Source: MED-G78 sp964343355 (GTDB taxonomy: Bacteria > Pseudomonadota > Gammaproteobacteria > Magnimaribacterales > D2472). Taken from it: DNA of 9,939 nucleotides. Shown here in pieces: positions 1 through 6,759 of this stretch. Position numbers and translations under genes: made by a program. The stretch spans positions 1 to 9,939 of the forward strand of contig CAYFJC010000038.1 in the NCBI GenBank assembly GCA_964343355.1, read 5' to 3'. The notes under the pieces were generated by a model. That model ran no database searches and was not told the DNA's origin. It saw nothing but the letters and a program-made list of their open reading frames with translations. Numbering within the stretch: position 1 is the first letter of the stretch; every line of letters begins with the position of its first letter.

Positions 1-8
1 ATTATTTT

Positions 9-1361
9 TTATAATAAATCTTTAATTCTCTTATTAATCTCTTCCTTAATAAGCCACATTCGATCTTGACCCCAGACATAATAAGGATCACTACCATCCT
101 CGTTAGTAATTTTAAAACTAGGGACACCCCAGCAATTACCTTCATACATTTCTTTTAAGTTATTATCTAGGTCTTGTTTCCAAGCATTTGATTTAAAATT
201 CTTTTTAATATCATTCCAGTCTAAATCGAGTTTAATAACTACAGTTTGTAAATAGTCATCACTACCAATATTTATTCCATCTTGAAAAGATGCATTAAGT
301 AATTCCTGGATATATTCAAAACCCTTCCCTGCTTTATCTATAGCTGGAAATAATGAATACGCTTTACGAGCAGGAAAGCCAATTGGTGAATATATAGATT
401 TAATTTCGTGTTTATGTTTTCTTCCTTCACGAGCTGCATCTGAAATGATGTATTTTCCTTTATAGCTTGGAATTATCATGCCACGCATCAACATTGGAAG
501 AACTGGTTTTGTTATAAGGTTTATAGAAGATTCTTGACCTAATTCCTTAACCCGCTTGGTGCTTACATGCGTGTAAGGACTATTTAAGGATGGGTAATAA
601 GTAAGATTAACTTTTTTACTAGAATTAAATTGATCAGGTGCTTTTAATTTTAATATACAAACAGGTTTATCATCTAAGGTTCTTTTTAAACCTAATTCAG
701 TCAACCTTTCTTCTAAATAATTTACTCTATCAAGACCCCAATATAATTCTTTCTCATAATAAAAAGCAGAGCCAAAATAGTACCCTTTCTCATCTCTTGT
801 TTGATTGCCTAATAGTATCTTTTCAGAAACCTCGTCCTGTGATGAAGGAAATGCTGAACATAGGGCATCGATAGCATCTTCATTGCCAGACCATAGTGCA
901 AAGCTTACTTTTATAGCAATTTCACTAAATTTATTTTTATTAACAGCAGTTAAAATTGAATTAGCTTTATAAATCATCTCTTTTGATGGATAAGACTTAC
1001 CTGGAAAAGCAATATCATAAAAAGGAGCTATACGCTTAACATCCTCAAGGCAGTAATTGCTATAAAGAGACGCTTCATGAACTGCTTCAGGATTCTCCTC
1101 ACCCACTAGTATCGCTTTGAATGAAATATCATAAGAAGCTCTAAGTTCTTCAATACATTGAAGGGTTAAGTGTGAATATGGATCATCGACTTTGTGAAAA
1201 TATAATACTTCATGTAATCTATTTTCTGCTTGCCTGCTTATTTCTGCATCAACTCTCACTGACTTAAAAATCTCATAACTTGAGTGTTTATTCATAAATA
1301 GATTTCTGACTCTTGCAGCAATGGTTCTTTGAGTCATAAAATTTATAAAAGTTTTTAACAT
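9..1361 (-). CDS. Tandem DsbA-fold protein, HCCA isomerase / kappa-GST-like
   Basis: A 450-residue protein with two thioredoxin-fold (DSBA-like) units in one chain. Unit 1 begins near residue 52 (YFHKVDDPYSHL, Ser63 where 2-hydroxychromene-2-carboxylate isomerases carry their catalytic serine) and ends at WGLDR (208-212). Unit 2 begins near 253 (YYPSLNSPYTH, residues 260-265) and ends with the cis-proline motif WGVPSF (around 411-416) and WGQDR (430-434), typical of this family. No CxxC motif is present, so a disulfide oxidoreductase role is unlikely. Family knowledge suggests a glutathione-dependent isomerase or transferase; the substrate is unknown. No signal peptide or membrane segment is evident, so it is probably cytoplasmic. 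The frame can be extended to a TTG at 1409, but that codon has no ribosome binding site and adds a basic, poorly family-like leader, so the ATG at 1361 is preferred. The usual family length is about 200 residues; this is a double-length version. It is divergent from the TolB/TPR gene. Confidence 0.85.
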   Translation of the reverse strand: MLKTFINFMTQRTIAARVRNLFMNKHSSYEIFKSVRVDAEISRQAENRLHEVLYFHKVDDPYSHLTLQCIEELRASYDISFKAILVGEENPEAVHEASLYSNYCLEDVKRIAPFYDIAFPGKSYPSKEMIYKANSILTAVNKNKFSEIAIKVSFALWSGNEDAIDALCSAFPSSQDEVSEKILLGNQTRDEKGYYFGSAFYYEKELYWGLDRVNYLEERLTELGLKRTLDDKPVCILKLKAPDQFNSSKKVNLTYYPSLNSPYTHVSTKRVKELGQESSINLITKPVLPMLMRGMIIPSYKGKYIISDAAREGRKHKHEIKSIYSPIGFPARKAYSLFPAIDKAGKGFEYIQELLNASFQDGINIGSDDYLQTVVIKLDLDWNDIKKNFKSNAWKQDLDNNLKEMYEGNCWGVPSFKITNEDGSDPYYVWGQDRMWLIKEEINKRIKDLL

Positions 1362-1452
1362 AATTATCTTATTTACAGAGAGTCTTATGACGACCCTTTT
1401 TTTATCCAAAAAAAATACTTAATTTTTTTATAAAGATGATTTAGTATAAGTT
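1362..1452. promoter_or_regulatory. Divergent promoter spacer between the DsbA-fold and TolB/TPR genes
   Basis: This 91-bp spacer is very A+T-rich and lies between two genes read outward, so it should hold promoters for both. On the plus strand the best -10 candidate is TATAAA at 1429-1434, about 18 bases before the ATG at 1453; no convincing -35 is seen at the usual distance. On the minus strand no clear -10 stands out. Neither gene has a strong Shine-Dalgarno. The promoter role is inferred from gene orientation more than from consensus matches. Confidence 0.35.
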
Positions 1453-2946
1453 ATGAGCAAATTAAAGATAGCCAGTTCATTTGTAAAAATAAGACTACAT
1501 AATATAGGTACCCTACTCCTGAAAACTGCTACTACTTACGCTGTAGCTGGTTTTGGAGCTATTCAGCTATCAAGCATAGTCGTAGATAATATCTCTACAG
1601 AGGAAGTGCTTGGACTTACTCCTGAATCCTTTATGCAGATACTTTTTATTGGTGTTTTAGTTGGTTTTCCAATTGTCTTAGTTGCTGCGTATATTTTTAA
1701 AAAAAATACTATAAACGCACCTATTGTTGAAGCCTATGAGGCATTAAGTAAAGACATCTCTAGTAAAAAACCAAAAATAGGAATAATGCCTTTTGAAAAT
1801 TTAAATAATGATAATGATGGCGCATTCTTGGTAGATGGAATAGTAGAAGATTTAATTACTGAACTTTCTATGGTCAAAGAAATTTCCGTTGCTACACGCA
1901 AAACATGCTTTGGATTTAAGGGAAAAGATTATACAAGCGAAGCATTTAAAGACGAATGGGGCTTTGACTATGTTGTTTCAGGAAGCATTAGATCTTCAGA
2001 TGATAGATTAAGAATATCAGTTGAACTTAGTGATATGGATCATGATGAGGTTATTTGGAGTTCTAAATACGATAAAGTTAAATCAGATATTTTTGATCTT
2101 CAGGATGAGATAGTTACAAAAGTTATCACTTCAGTAATAGGCGAAATAGAAATAACTAGCTTAAAAAGAGCTTACAGAAAACCAACTGAAGATATGACAT
2201 CTTATGAATATACGCTTAAAGGAAGAGCGTTGAATCAAAAATTTGAAAAAGAAGCCAATGCTGAGGCTCTTGTAATGCTTGATGCTGCAATTGAAGCAGA
2301 TGCCCTTAATCCGCTACCCCACTCATGGAAAGCATGCACGCTTGGTCAGGCCATGTTTATGGGTTGGAATGAGAGTAGCGATGAAAGCATGGGAGTATTT
2401 TTAGAGACCTTGAGTAAGGCAAATGAGATGAATGACAATGATTGGAATACAAATAGAATTTTAGCTGAAGCACATTTAACGCTGAATGATTTTGGGCAAA
2501 CTAAGGTTTATGCATCCAAGGCCTATAGGGCAAATCCTAGCAATCCTCATGTCTTATCTATTTATGGTGAAGCTTTATTGAGAAATAATGAAATTGATAA
2601 TGCTATAAAGATTTTTGAGAAAATGTATGAACTTGAACCAGTTGTAGGGAGTGACACAAACTCAGATAGACCTTTGCAAGCTATTTTATTTGCATACTAC
2701 TTAAATAAAGATTTTGATAAATGCATGGAGCTTTTCACCCAACTTGAAGACTTTAATGTAAAGACTTGGTTATCATTAGTTGATATTCATCTTAAGACCC
2801 AAAAAGATCCATCACCTGAAAGCTGGTACAAGTCAGGAATTCAAAAATTTGATGATATAAATTGGAAGAATGAAATTAATGCCTTCCATTTAGATAATAA
2901 AGAAATTAAAGATAATTTCTTAAATATCTCATCTAGCTTCGCTTGA
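1453..2946 (+). CDS. Membrane-anchored TolB-like domain / TPR protein
   Basis: A 497-residue protein. The N-terminus has two likely membrane helices, at about residues 26-45 and 61-82. A TolB-like (FlgO-type) domain follows at about 107-230, with the signature order KIGIMPFENL, FLVDGIVEDLITELS, VATRKTCFGFKGK, YVVSGSIR, RLRISVELSD, VIWSSKYD and DIFDLQDEIV. This order is well known from proteins where the domain sits behind an adenylate cyclase or a CadC-type winged-helix domain. The C-terminal half (about 250-460) is helical with TPR-like repeats, clearest at 346-396 (ASKAYRANPSNPHVLS, then EIDNAIKIFEKMYELEP). No cyclase or DNA-binding domain is present here; the two helices occupy that place. 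The topology puts the TolB/TPR part either in the cytoplasm or the periplasm, which I cannot decide. A scaffold or sensor role at the inner membrane is inference. The start is the first ATG in frame and lies before the membrane helices. It appears to be a single-gene unit. Confidence 0.85.
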   Translation: MSKLKIASSFVKIRLHNIGTLLLKTATTYAVAGFGAIQLSSIVVDNISTEEVLGLTPESFMQILFIGVLVGFPIVLVAAYIFKKNTINAPIVEAYEALSKDISSKKPKIGIMPFENLNNDNDGAFLVDGIVEDLITELSMVKEISVATRKTCFGFKGKDYTSEAFKDEWGFDYVVSGSIRSSDDRLRISVELSDMDHDEVIWSSKYDKVKSDIFDLQDEIVTKVITSVIGEIEITSLKRAYRKPTEDMTSYEYTLKGRALNQKFEKEANAEALVMLDAAIEADALNPLPHSWKACTLGQAMFMGWNESSDESMGVFLETLSKANEMNDNDWNTNRILAEAHLTLNDFGQTKVYASKAYRANPSNPHVLSIYGEALLRNNEIDNAIKIFEKMYELEPVVGSDTNSDRPLQAILFAYYLNKDFDKCMELFTQLEDFNVKTWLSLVDIHLKTQKDPSPESWYKSGIQKFDDINWKNEINAFHLDNKEIKDNFLNISSSFA

Positions 2947-2998
2947 TTATTTCTACTTAAGTTTCATCCAAAACCTAGATAGTTTTTTTTAGCCCTTA

Positions 2999-3007
2999 TG
3001 TTAGAAT
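2999..3007 (+). promoter_or_regulatory. Candidate extended -10 promoter for the cysteine synthase gene
   Basis: TGTTAGAAT matches the extended -10 form TGn-TAnAAT, with the hexamer at 3002-3007. It lies 28 bases before the ATG at 3036, leaving a leader of about 20 bases. The -35 position (around 2979-2984) is a poor match, which is tolerated in extended -10 promoters. It sits in the 89-bp gap after the TolB/TPR gene, in which I see no clear hairpin terminator, so read-through is also possible. Confidence 0.35.
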
Positions 3008-3035
3008 CTGAAAAATACTAACTTACAAACAACTC

Positions 3036-4064
3036 ATGTTATATAAATCTATATTAGACACAATTGGTAACACGCCTAGCGTTAAAATTAACAACTTAGC
3101 TCCTGATGGAGTTGAAATGTATGTTAAACCTGAATTTTTTAATCCTGGTAGCTCTGTAAAGGACAGATTGGCATTAAATATCATAAATGATGGTGAGACA
3201 TCAGGTTTACTTAAACCTGGGCAGACCATAGTAGAAGCTACAAGCGGAAATACTGGAATTGGTTTAGCTATGGTATGTGCTTCTAAGAATTACCCTCTTG
3301 TAATAACAATGCCGGAAAGCGCCTCAATTGAAAGAAGAAAAATGATGAGATTTCTTGGCGCTAAAGTTATTTTAACTCCTGCATCAGAGGCTGGATCAGG
3401 TGCTTACAATAAAGCTAAACAACTAGCTTATGAAAATGATTGGTTTTATGCCAAACAGTTTGAGAACACTGCAAACGCAAATATTCACGAATCCACAACC
3501 GGAAAAGAAATCGTTGATGATTTTAAAGATATTGGATTAGATTACTGGGTTTCAGGCTATGGTACAGGTGGCACTTTTACTGGTGTTTCAAGAGCATTAA
3601 GGCAATCCATGCCAAGCACACAGCTAATCATGGCTGAACCTGATACAGCTCCATTGATTGCTAATGGTAAAGCTCAAGAAAGAAATAATGATGGAACATT
3701 TGCATCCTCACATCCAGACTGGAATCCCCATCCTATACAGGGCTGGACCACTGATTTTATTCCATTAGTTCTTCAAGAATCTATTGATGAAAGCTTTATA
3801 GACGAAGTTGTTCCTGTATCTGGCACTGATGGTATTTACTGGTCACAAAAGCTTGCAGCAGACGAAGGCATCTTGACTGGTATTTCTGGCGGAGCTACAT
3901 TTGCAGTAGCTATGGATGTTGCTAAAAGAGCTAAACCAGGATCAATAATTTTATGCATGCTTGCAGACACAGCTGAAAGATATTTATCCAGCCTCTTGTT
4001 TGAGAATATTTCAGCTGAAATGAGTGATAAAGAATTAACTATATTGAATTCAATTTCTAGTTAA
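3036..4064 (+). CDS. cysK: Cysteine synthase (O-acetylserine sulfhydrylase), PLP-dependent
   Basis: A 342-residue cytoplasmic enzyme of the fold-type II PLP family that makes L-cysteine from O-acetylserine and sulfide. The N-terminus DTIGNTPSVKI is the family start. The Schiff-base lysine is Lys42 in GSSVKDR, the substrate-binding loop is TSGNTG (69-74), the PLP phosphate loop is GTGGT (176-180), and SGGA (284-287) holds the serine that contacts the pyridine nitrogen. The C-terminal DTAERYLSSLLFE matches CysK rather than CysM. The protein is longer than the usual 310-320 residues because of an acidic and polar insertion at about 205-230 before PHPIQGWTTDFIP, where CysK of E. coli has a short loop. 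A cystathionine beta-synthase-like activity cannot be excluded from sequence alone, but there is no CBS regulatory domain. No cysE or sulfur-assimilation gene is adjacent. The start is ATG with no obvious Shine-Dalgarno. The gene ends 4 bp from the convergent amidohydrolase gene. Confidence 0.93.
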   Translation: MLYKSILDTIGNTPSVKINNLAPDGVEMYVKPEFFNPGSSVKDRLALNIINDGETSGLLKPGQTIVEATSGNTGIGLAMVCASKNYPLVITMPESASIERRKMMRFLGAKVILTPASEAGSGAYNKAKQLAYENDWFYAKQFENTANANIHESTTGKEIVDDFKDIGLDYWVSGYGTGGTFTGVSRALRQSMPSTQLIMAEPDTAPLIANGKAQERNNDGTFASSHPDWNPHPIQGWTTDFIPLVLQESIDESFIDEVVPVSGTDGIYWSQKLAADEGILTGISGGATFAVAMDVAKRAKPGSIILCMLADTAERYLSSLLFENISAEMSDKELTILNSISS

Positions 4065-4068
4065 CTTA

Positions 4069-5337
4069 TTAAAATATAATTTGCTTACCGTCTTTCATTA
4101 CAAATTTTACATTTCTTATATTTTTTATATCAGATAGAGGATTCCCTTTGACAGCTATTAGATCAGCAGTCTTACCAACCTCAATCGATCCCAGATCGTT
4201 ATTTATCTTTAAAAGCTTTGCTGTGTTAATCGTTGCTGACTTTATAGCTCTCATTGGGCTCATGCCGTATTTAACCATAAAGATAAACTCATCAGCGTTT
4301 GTTCCATGTGGCTGAACTCCTGCATCTGTTCCAAAGGCAATCATTACTCCTCTTTCATGAGCCTTTTTAAAAGTAGCACCAATCTGTGGGCCAACACTCG
4401 CTGCCTTTGGTCTAACAATTTCTGGAAAATAATTGTCAATTTTAGATTTAGCTGCAACAAATTCACCAGCTGAGATTGTAGGTACATAATAAGTATTATT
4501 TTTTATCATTAGATCCATCACTTCCTCAGTCATAAAGGTTCCATGCTCAACAGAATCAACACCTGCAATAACTGCCCTCTTCATACCTTTAGCACCATGG
4601 GCATGAACAGCTACCCACATTCCATAGTCTTTAGCAGCTGCTACAACTGCATCAACCTCTTCAAGAGTAAATTGCGGGTTATCTTGTGATTTAGCTAGAC
4701 TCAATACACCACCAGTTACTGTTAACTTGATCCCATCAGCACCATCTTTATATCTTTGTCTTACAGCTGCATAGGCATCATATGGACCGTTAATAACTCC
4801 ATCTTCAGCTGCTGGATACTCATAAGAATCTGAATTTAAACCATTTGTTGGATCAGCATGACCACCAGTTGTTGCAATACTTTTCCCTGAGGTAAAAATT
4901 CTTGGCCCAATTATTTGATTTGAATTAATAGCATCTCTAAGTGAAATAGCAACCATGCCACTATCGCCAAGCTGTCTAACTGTTGTGAAGCCAACTTTTA
5001 GTGTCTTATAGGCATGCTGCGTAGCTAATATAGCTTCAGTCTCTCTTTCAACTTTTATTGGACGTTTAGCTTTAGATTGATATTCGCCACCAAAATGAAC
5101 ATGCATATCCATCAATCCTGGCAGTAATGTATAACCCCTTAAATCAATTAGCTCATCATTTGTATCTATATCAATAAAGCCTTGTTTAATAGCGGTAATT
5201 GTATTGTTATCAATGATTATCGACGTATCTGTAACCTGAACTTCATTTATTACATCAACATACACAGATGAATAAATAACCGTAGATGAGTATAATGGGA
5301 AAATTAAAAGAGCAGATAGGTATTTTAAATATTTCAT
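4069..5337 (-). CDS. Exported metal-dependent amidohydrolase (imidazolonepropionase / Xaa-Pro dipeptidase-like)
   Basis: A 422-residue amidohydrolase-superfamily enzyme with the full metal centre visible: HxH at His79/His81 (MDMHVH), Lys204 in DGIKLTVTGG as the probable carbamylated lysine, His245 in VHAH, His265 in VEHGT, and Asp338 in GTDAG. This set matches the binuclear branch that contains imidazolonepropionase-like and secreted Xaa-Pro dipeptidase-like enzymes, so hydrolysis of a peptide or related amide bond is the likely reaction; the exact substrate is not readable. The N-terminus (MKYLKYLSALLIFPLYSS) is a signal-peptide-like hydrophobic segment, so the enzyme probably acts in the periplasm. 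The terminal KTADLIAVKGNPLSDI is the usual small beta-domain of the family. Length is normal. It lies 32 bp downstream of the small lipoprotein gene on the same strand and may be co-transcribed with it. No terminator hairpin is visible in the 4-bp gap to the convergent cysK. Confidence 0.9.
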   Translation of the reverse strand: MKYLKYLSALLIFPLYSSTVIYSSVYVDVINEVQVTDTSIIIDNNTITAIKQGFIDIDTNDELIDLRGYTLLPGLMDMHVHFGGEYQSKAKRPIKVERETEAILATQHAYKTLKVGFTTVRQLGDSGMVAISLRDAINSNQIIGPRIFTSGKSIATTGGHADPTNGLNSDSYEYPAAEDGVINGPYDAYAAVRQRYKDGADGIKLTVTGGVLSLAKSQDNPQFTLEEVDAVVAAAKDYGMWVAVHAHGAKGMKRAVIAGVDSVEHGTFMTEEVMDLMIKNNTYYVPTISAGEFVAAKSKIDNYFPEIVRPKAASVGPQIGATFKKAHERGVMIAFGTDAGVQPHGTNADEFIFMVKYGMSPMRAIKSATINTAKLLKINNDLGSIEVGKTADLIAVKGNPLSDIKNIRNVKFVMKDGKQIIF

Positions 5338-5354
5338 ACCAAAATTCTACATTA

Positions 5355-5360
5355 ATTATA
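5355..5360 (-). promoter_or_regulatory. Candidate -10 box (TATAAT) before the amidohydrolase gene
   Basis: On the minus strand the spacer between the lipoprotein stop and the amidohydrolase start reads a perfect TATAAT, 17 bases before the ATG. The nearest -35-like hexamer, TTGAAT at 5386-5381, lies 20 bases upstream, which is longer than ideal and inside the lipoprotein gene end. In A+T-rich DNA such a match can occur by chance, so an internal promoter here is only a possibility. Confidence 0.3.
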
Positions 5361-5369
5361 GATATTCAT

Positions 5370-5828
5370 CTAATCATTCGATTCAACATAGAAAACAATA
5401 TCATAGCCTTTCTTTTCAAGGCAAACCTCAAGTCCTTTATATGATCCTAACTCTGATAATGCATCCGCAGATGCATAAAGGGTCCAGGTAGCCATAGCTA
5501 TCATAGAATATGGCAGTACTAATAACCTAGTTACTATTCCTCCTGTAGTAGCTAAGTCTACAGCAACAATAAGACCACCCAACCCATAAGCGCCGCCAAC
5601 TCTTTTTAGTAATCTTTTTGCGGGTGAGTTTTTATCTTCTAACTTTGTTTGGCAAAACAGCACATCAGATTCAATTAAACTAATATTGGGATTATCATCA
5701 ACCAAGATATATGCAGGCGTTCCCTTAATGTTAAATGTATTTACCTCACCAGGTATTTCTTTAAAGGTATTTGAAGCGCAGGAGCTCAAAAGGATAATTA
5801 ATCCAAAGGTAATTAATATATGCTTCAT
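5370..5828 (-). CDS. Small lipoprotein of unknown function
   Basis: A 152-residue protein with a lipoprotein signal peptide: a basic start (MKH), a hydrophobic core (ILITFGLIILL) and the lipobox LSSC with Cys17 as the lipid-modified residue. Residue +2 is Ala, which in Gram-negative bacteria favours outer-membrane sorting. After a polar region, residues about 78-120 form a Gly- and Ala-rich hydrophobic stretch that could insert into a membrane. The end carries VCLEKKGYDI, a motif seen in many small envelope lipoproteins (Cys, then KGY). Cys59 and Cys136 could form a disulfide. I do not recognise a specific family. The gene follows the hairpin terminator and precedes the amidohydrolase gene by 32 bp. 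No Shine-Dalgarno is visible before the ATG. Confidence 0.8.
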   Translation of the reverse strand: MKHILITFGLIILLSSCASNTFKEIPGEVNTFNIKGTPAYILVDDNPNISLIESDVLFCQTKLEDKNSPAKRLLKRVGGAYGLGGLIVAVDLATTGGIVTRLLVLPYSMIAMATWTLYASADALSELGSYKGLEVCLEKKGYDIVFYVESND

Positions 5829-5833
5829 GAAGG

Positions 5834-5842
5834 GTTATAACA
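5834..5842 (-). promoter_or_regulatory. Candidate extended -10 promoter for the lipoprotein gene
   Basis: On the minus strand TGTTATAAC fits TGn followed by the hexamer TATAAC. It ends only 5 bases before the ATG at 5828, so transcription would begin close to the start codon and give a nearly leaderless mRNA, consistent with the missing Shine-Dalgarno. It lies just past the hairpin terminator, which is where a new promoter would be needed. The -35 region overlaps the hairpin and has no good match. Confidence 0.3.
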
Positions 5843-5845
5843 ATG

Positions 5846-5874
5846 TTAAAAGGAGCACTTGGTGCTCCTTTTAA
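5846..5874 (-). terminator. Hairpin terminator after the two-half exported protein gene
   Basis: The core stem pairs AAAAGGAGCAC (5848-5858) with GTGCTCCTTTT (5862-5872) around a 3-base loop, and two further A-T pairs extend it to 13 bp without a mismatch. Read on the minus strand it starts 13 bases past the stop codon of the 5888-6589 gene, and its descending arm ends in a run of T. This is the form of a Rho-independent terminator. The A/T-rich flanks on both sides mean it could act in either direction, but only minus-strand genes lie next to it. It separates this gene from the lipoprotein gene downstream. Confidence 0.8.
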
Positions 5875-5887
5875 ATTTTAGCAAAGA

Positions 5888-6589
5888 TTATTTAGCAGAA
5901 TAAATAACCTGACAGACTTCTATCGTCTCATTAACAATCTCATCAACATACTCTTGTGCTTCTGCCCATATAGAAGCATAAGAAGCTCCGGCATAAAATC
6001 CATCAAGAGCCTTTCCAGCTTCTTTTCCAGTATTAAAGATAGCTCTAAAATGAAACATACCTGTTTCATGAACGCCGCCACCTACTGGGGCATAAACACC
6101 AAGCCTCACATCATGTCCCGCAGCCTGAAGGGCTGCTTCCAGTATAATCATTTTATCTGTAAATGCAGTCTCATCATTAAGCTTAATTCTCCATAAACGC
6201 TCAAATGTATCTTGAGGAAGAATAGGATTATCTTTTAGTGGCTTAAATACTGATGTGTATTTCACTCGTCTTAGACGTTTATAAGCAGGATCAGGGTTGA
6301 ATGGGTCATACGCCTGTACCATGGCTAATGCACCTTCTAAATTAGGAAAAGCACTCCATACAAACATTTCACCAGGATAATTATTTCCTGCTCTAGTAAC
6401 ACAAACACCTGCATCACTTGCTCCAATAGCTTCAAACGTCTCTGGATTATTTTTCATATAATCAATGTACTTGTTTACATCCTTAGCTTGCACCATCAAA
6501 GTTGAAAATGCTCCTTCTGGGACTGCCATCAAATTGACTGTAAAGCCAAATGTGAAGAACACAGCCAATGTTAATTTCATTTTATTCAT
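5888..6589 (-). CDS. Exported protein with two similar alpha/beta halves, function unknown
   Basis: A 233-residue protein with a clear Sec signal peptide (MNKMK, hydrophobic core, likely cleavage after NLMA at residue 22), so it is probably periplasmic. The mature part looks like two related units. The first (about 26-115) runs FSTLMVQAKDVNKYIDYM, GVCVTRAGNNYPGEMFVWSAF, then a helix (LEGALAMVQA). The second (about 129-230) runs FERLWRIKLNDETAFTDKM, VRLGVYAPVGGGVHETGMFHFRAIF, then helices. This strand-helix-strand-strand-helix pattern resembles a dimeric alpha-beta barrel (ABM/NIPSNAP-like) in tandem; that is inference. Cys63 and Cys226 are the only cysteines in the mature protein. No catalytic motif is recognised. 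The start is supported by a strong Shine-Dalgarno. It is followed by a hairpin terminator, so it is probably transcribed alone. Confidence 0.82.
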   Translation of the reverse strand: MNKMKLTLAVFFTFGFTVNLMAVPEGAFSTLMVQAKDVNKYIDYMKNNPETFEAIGASDAGVCVTRAGNNYPGEMFVWSAFPNLEGALAMVQAYDPFNPDPAYKRLRRVKYTSVFKPLKDNPILPQDTFERLWRIKLNDETAFTDKMIILEAALQAAGHDVRLGVYAPVGGGVHETGMFHFRAIFNTGKEAGKALDGFYAGASYASIWAEAQEYVDEIVNETIEVCQVIYSAK

Positions 6590-6759
6590 CTATTACTCCT
6601 TTAAATATTAAGTATTAATAATACACTTAATACAGATATAAAGGGATTTAAAGGATTAAGAATTAGTTTAAAAAAATCTATCATTATTCAGAAAACTAGT
6701 TTAAATTTAATGTTCATTTAATATTTTTGTTTAACTAATTGGGGATAGTTTATATAGAA
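6590..6759. promoter_or_regulatory. Divergent spacer with repeated AAYTAGTTTAAA elements
   Basis: This 170-bp A+T-rich spacer separates two genes read outward and should hold both promoters. It contains a direct repeat, AATTAGTTTAAA at 6661-6672 and AACTAGTTTAAA at 6694-6705 (11 of 12 bases alike, 33 bp apart, close to three helical turns), and an inverted near-copy, TTTAACTAATT at 6730-6740. Such spacing is compatible with a regulator binding site, but low complexity makes chance copies likely. A plus-strand TAATAT at 6719-6724 is a possible -10 for the downstream gene; no good -35 is seen. Confidence 0.35.
6595..6602 (-). promoter_or_regulatory. Strong Shine-Dalgarno that fixes the start at 6589
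   Basis: On the minus strand AAAGGAGT lies 5 bases before the ATG at 6589, an almost perfect anti-16S match. It places the start at 6589 rather than at the second ATG at 6580. It is the only strong ribosome binding site I see in the window; the other genes start with weak or no such signal. Confidence 0.75.

Noticed and set aside
638..874. Open frame of 78 codons on the plus strand
   Set aside because: It lies fully antisense inside the double DsbA-fold gene, has no family-like sequence and no ribosome binding site.
1362..1409. N-terminal extension of the double DsbA-fold protein to a TTG start at 1409
   Set aside because: There is no ribosome binding site before the TTG, only A/T runs, and the added 16 residues are not family-like; the ATG at 1361 is better.
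3023..3229. Open frame of 68 codons on the minus strand
   Set aside because: Antisense to the well-supported start of cysteine synthase; a shadow of its codon pattern.
4062..4085. Possible shared terminator between the convergent cysK and amidohydrolase genes
   Set aside because: The gap is 4 bp and the surrounding sequence is simply A+T-rich with no stable G+C stem, so I cannot support a hairpin terminator.
5686..5874. Open frame of 62 codons on the plus strand
   Set aside because: Antisense to the lipoprotein gene and running into the terminator hairpin; no recognisable protein.
5954..6196. Open frame of 80 codons on the plus strand
   Set aside because: Antisense within the two-half exported protein gene, which has a signal peptide and strong Shine-Dalgarno.
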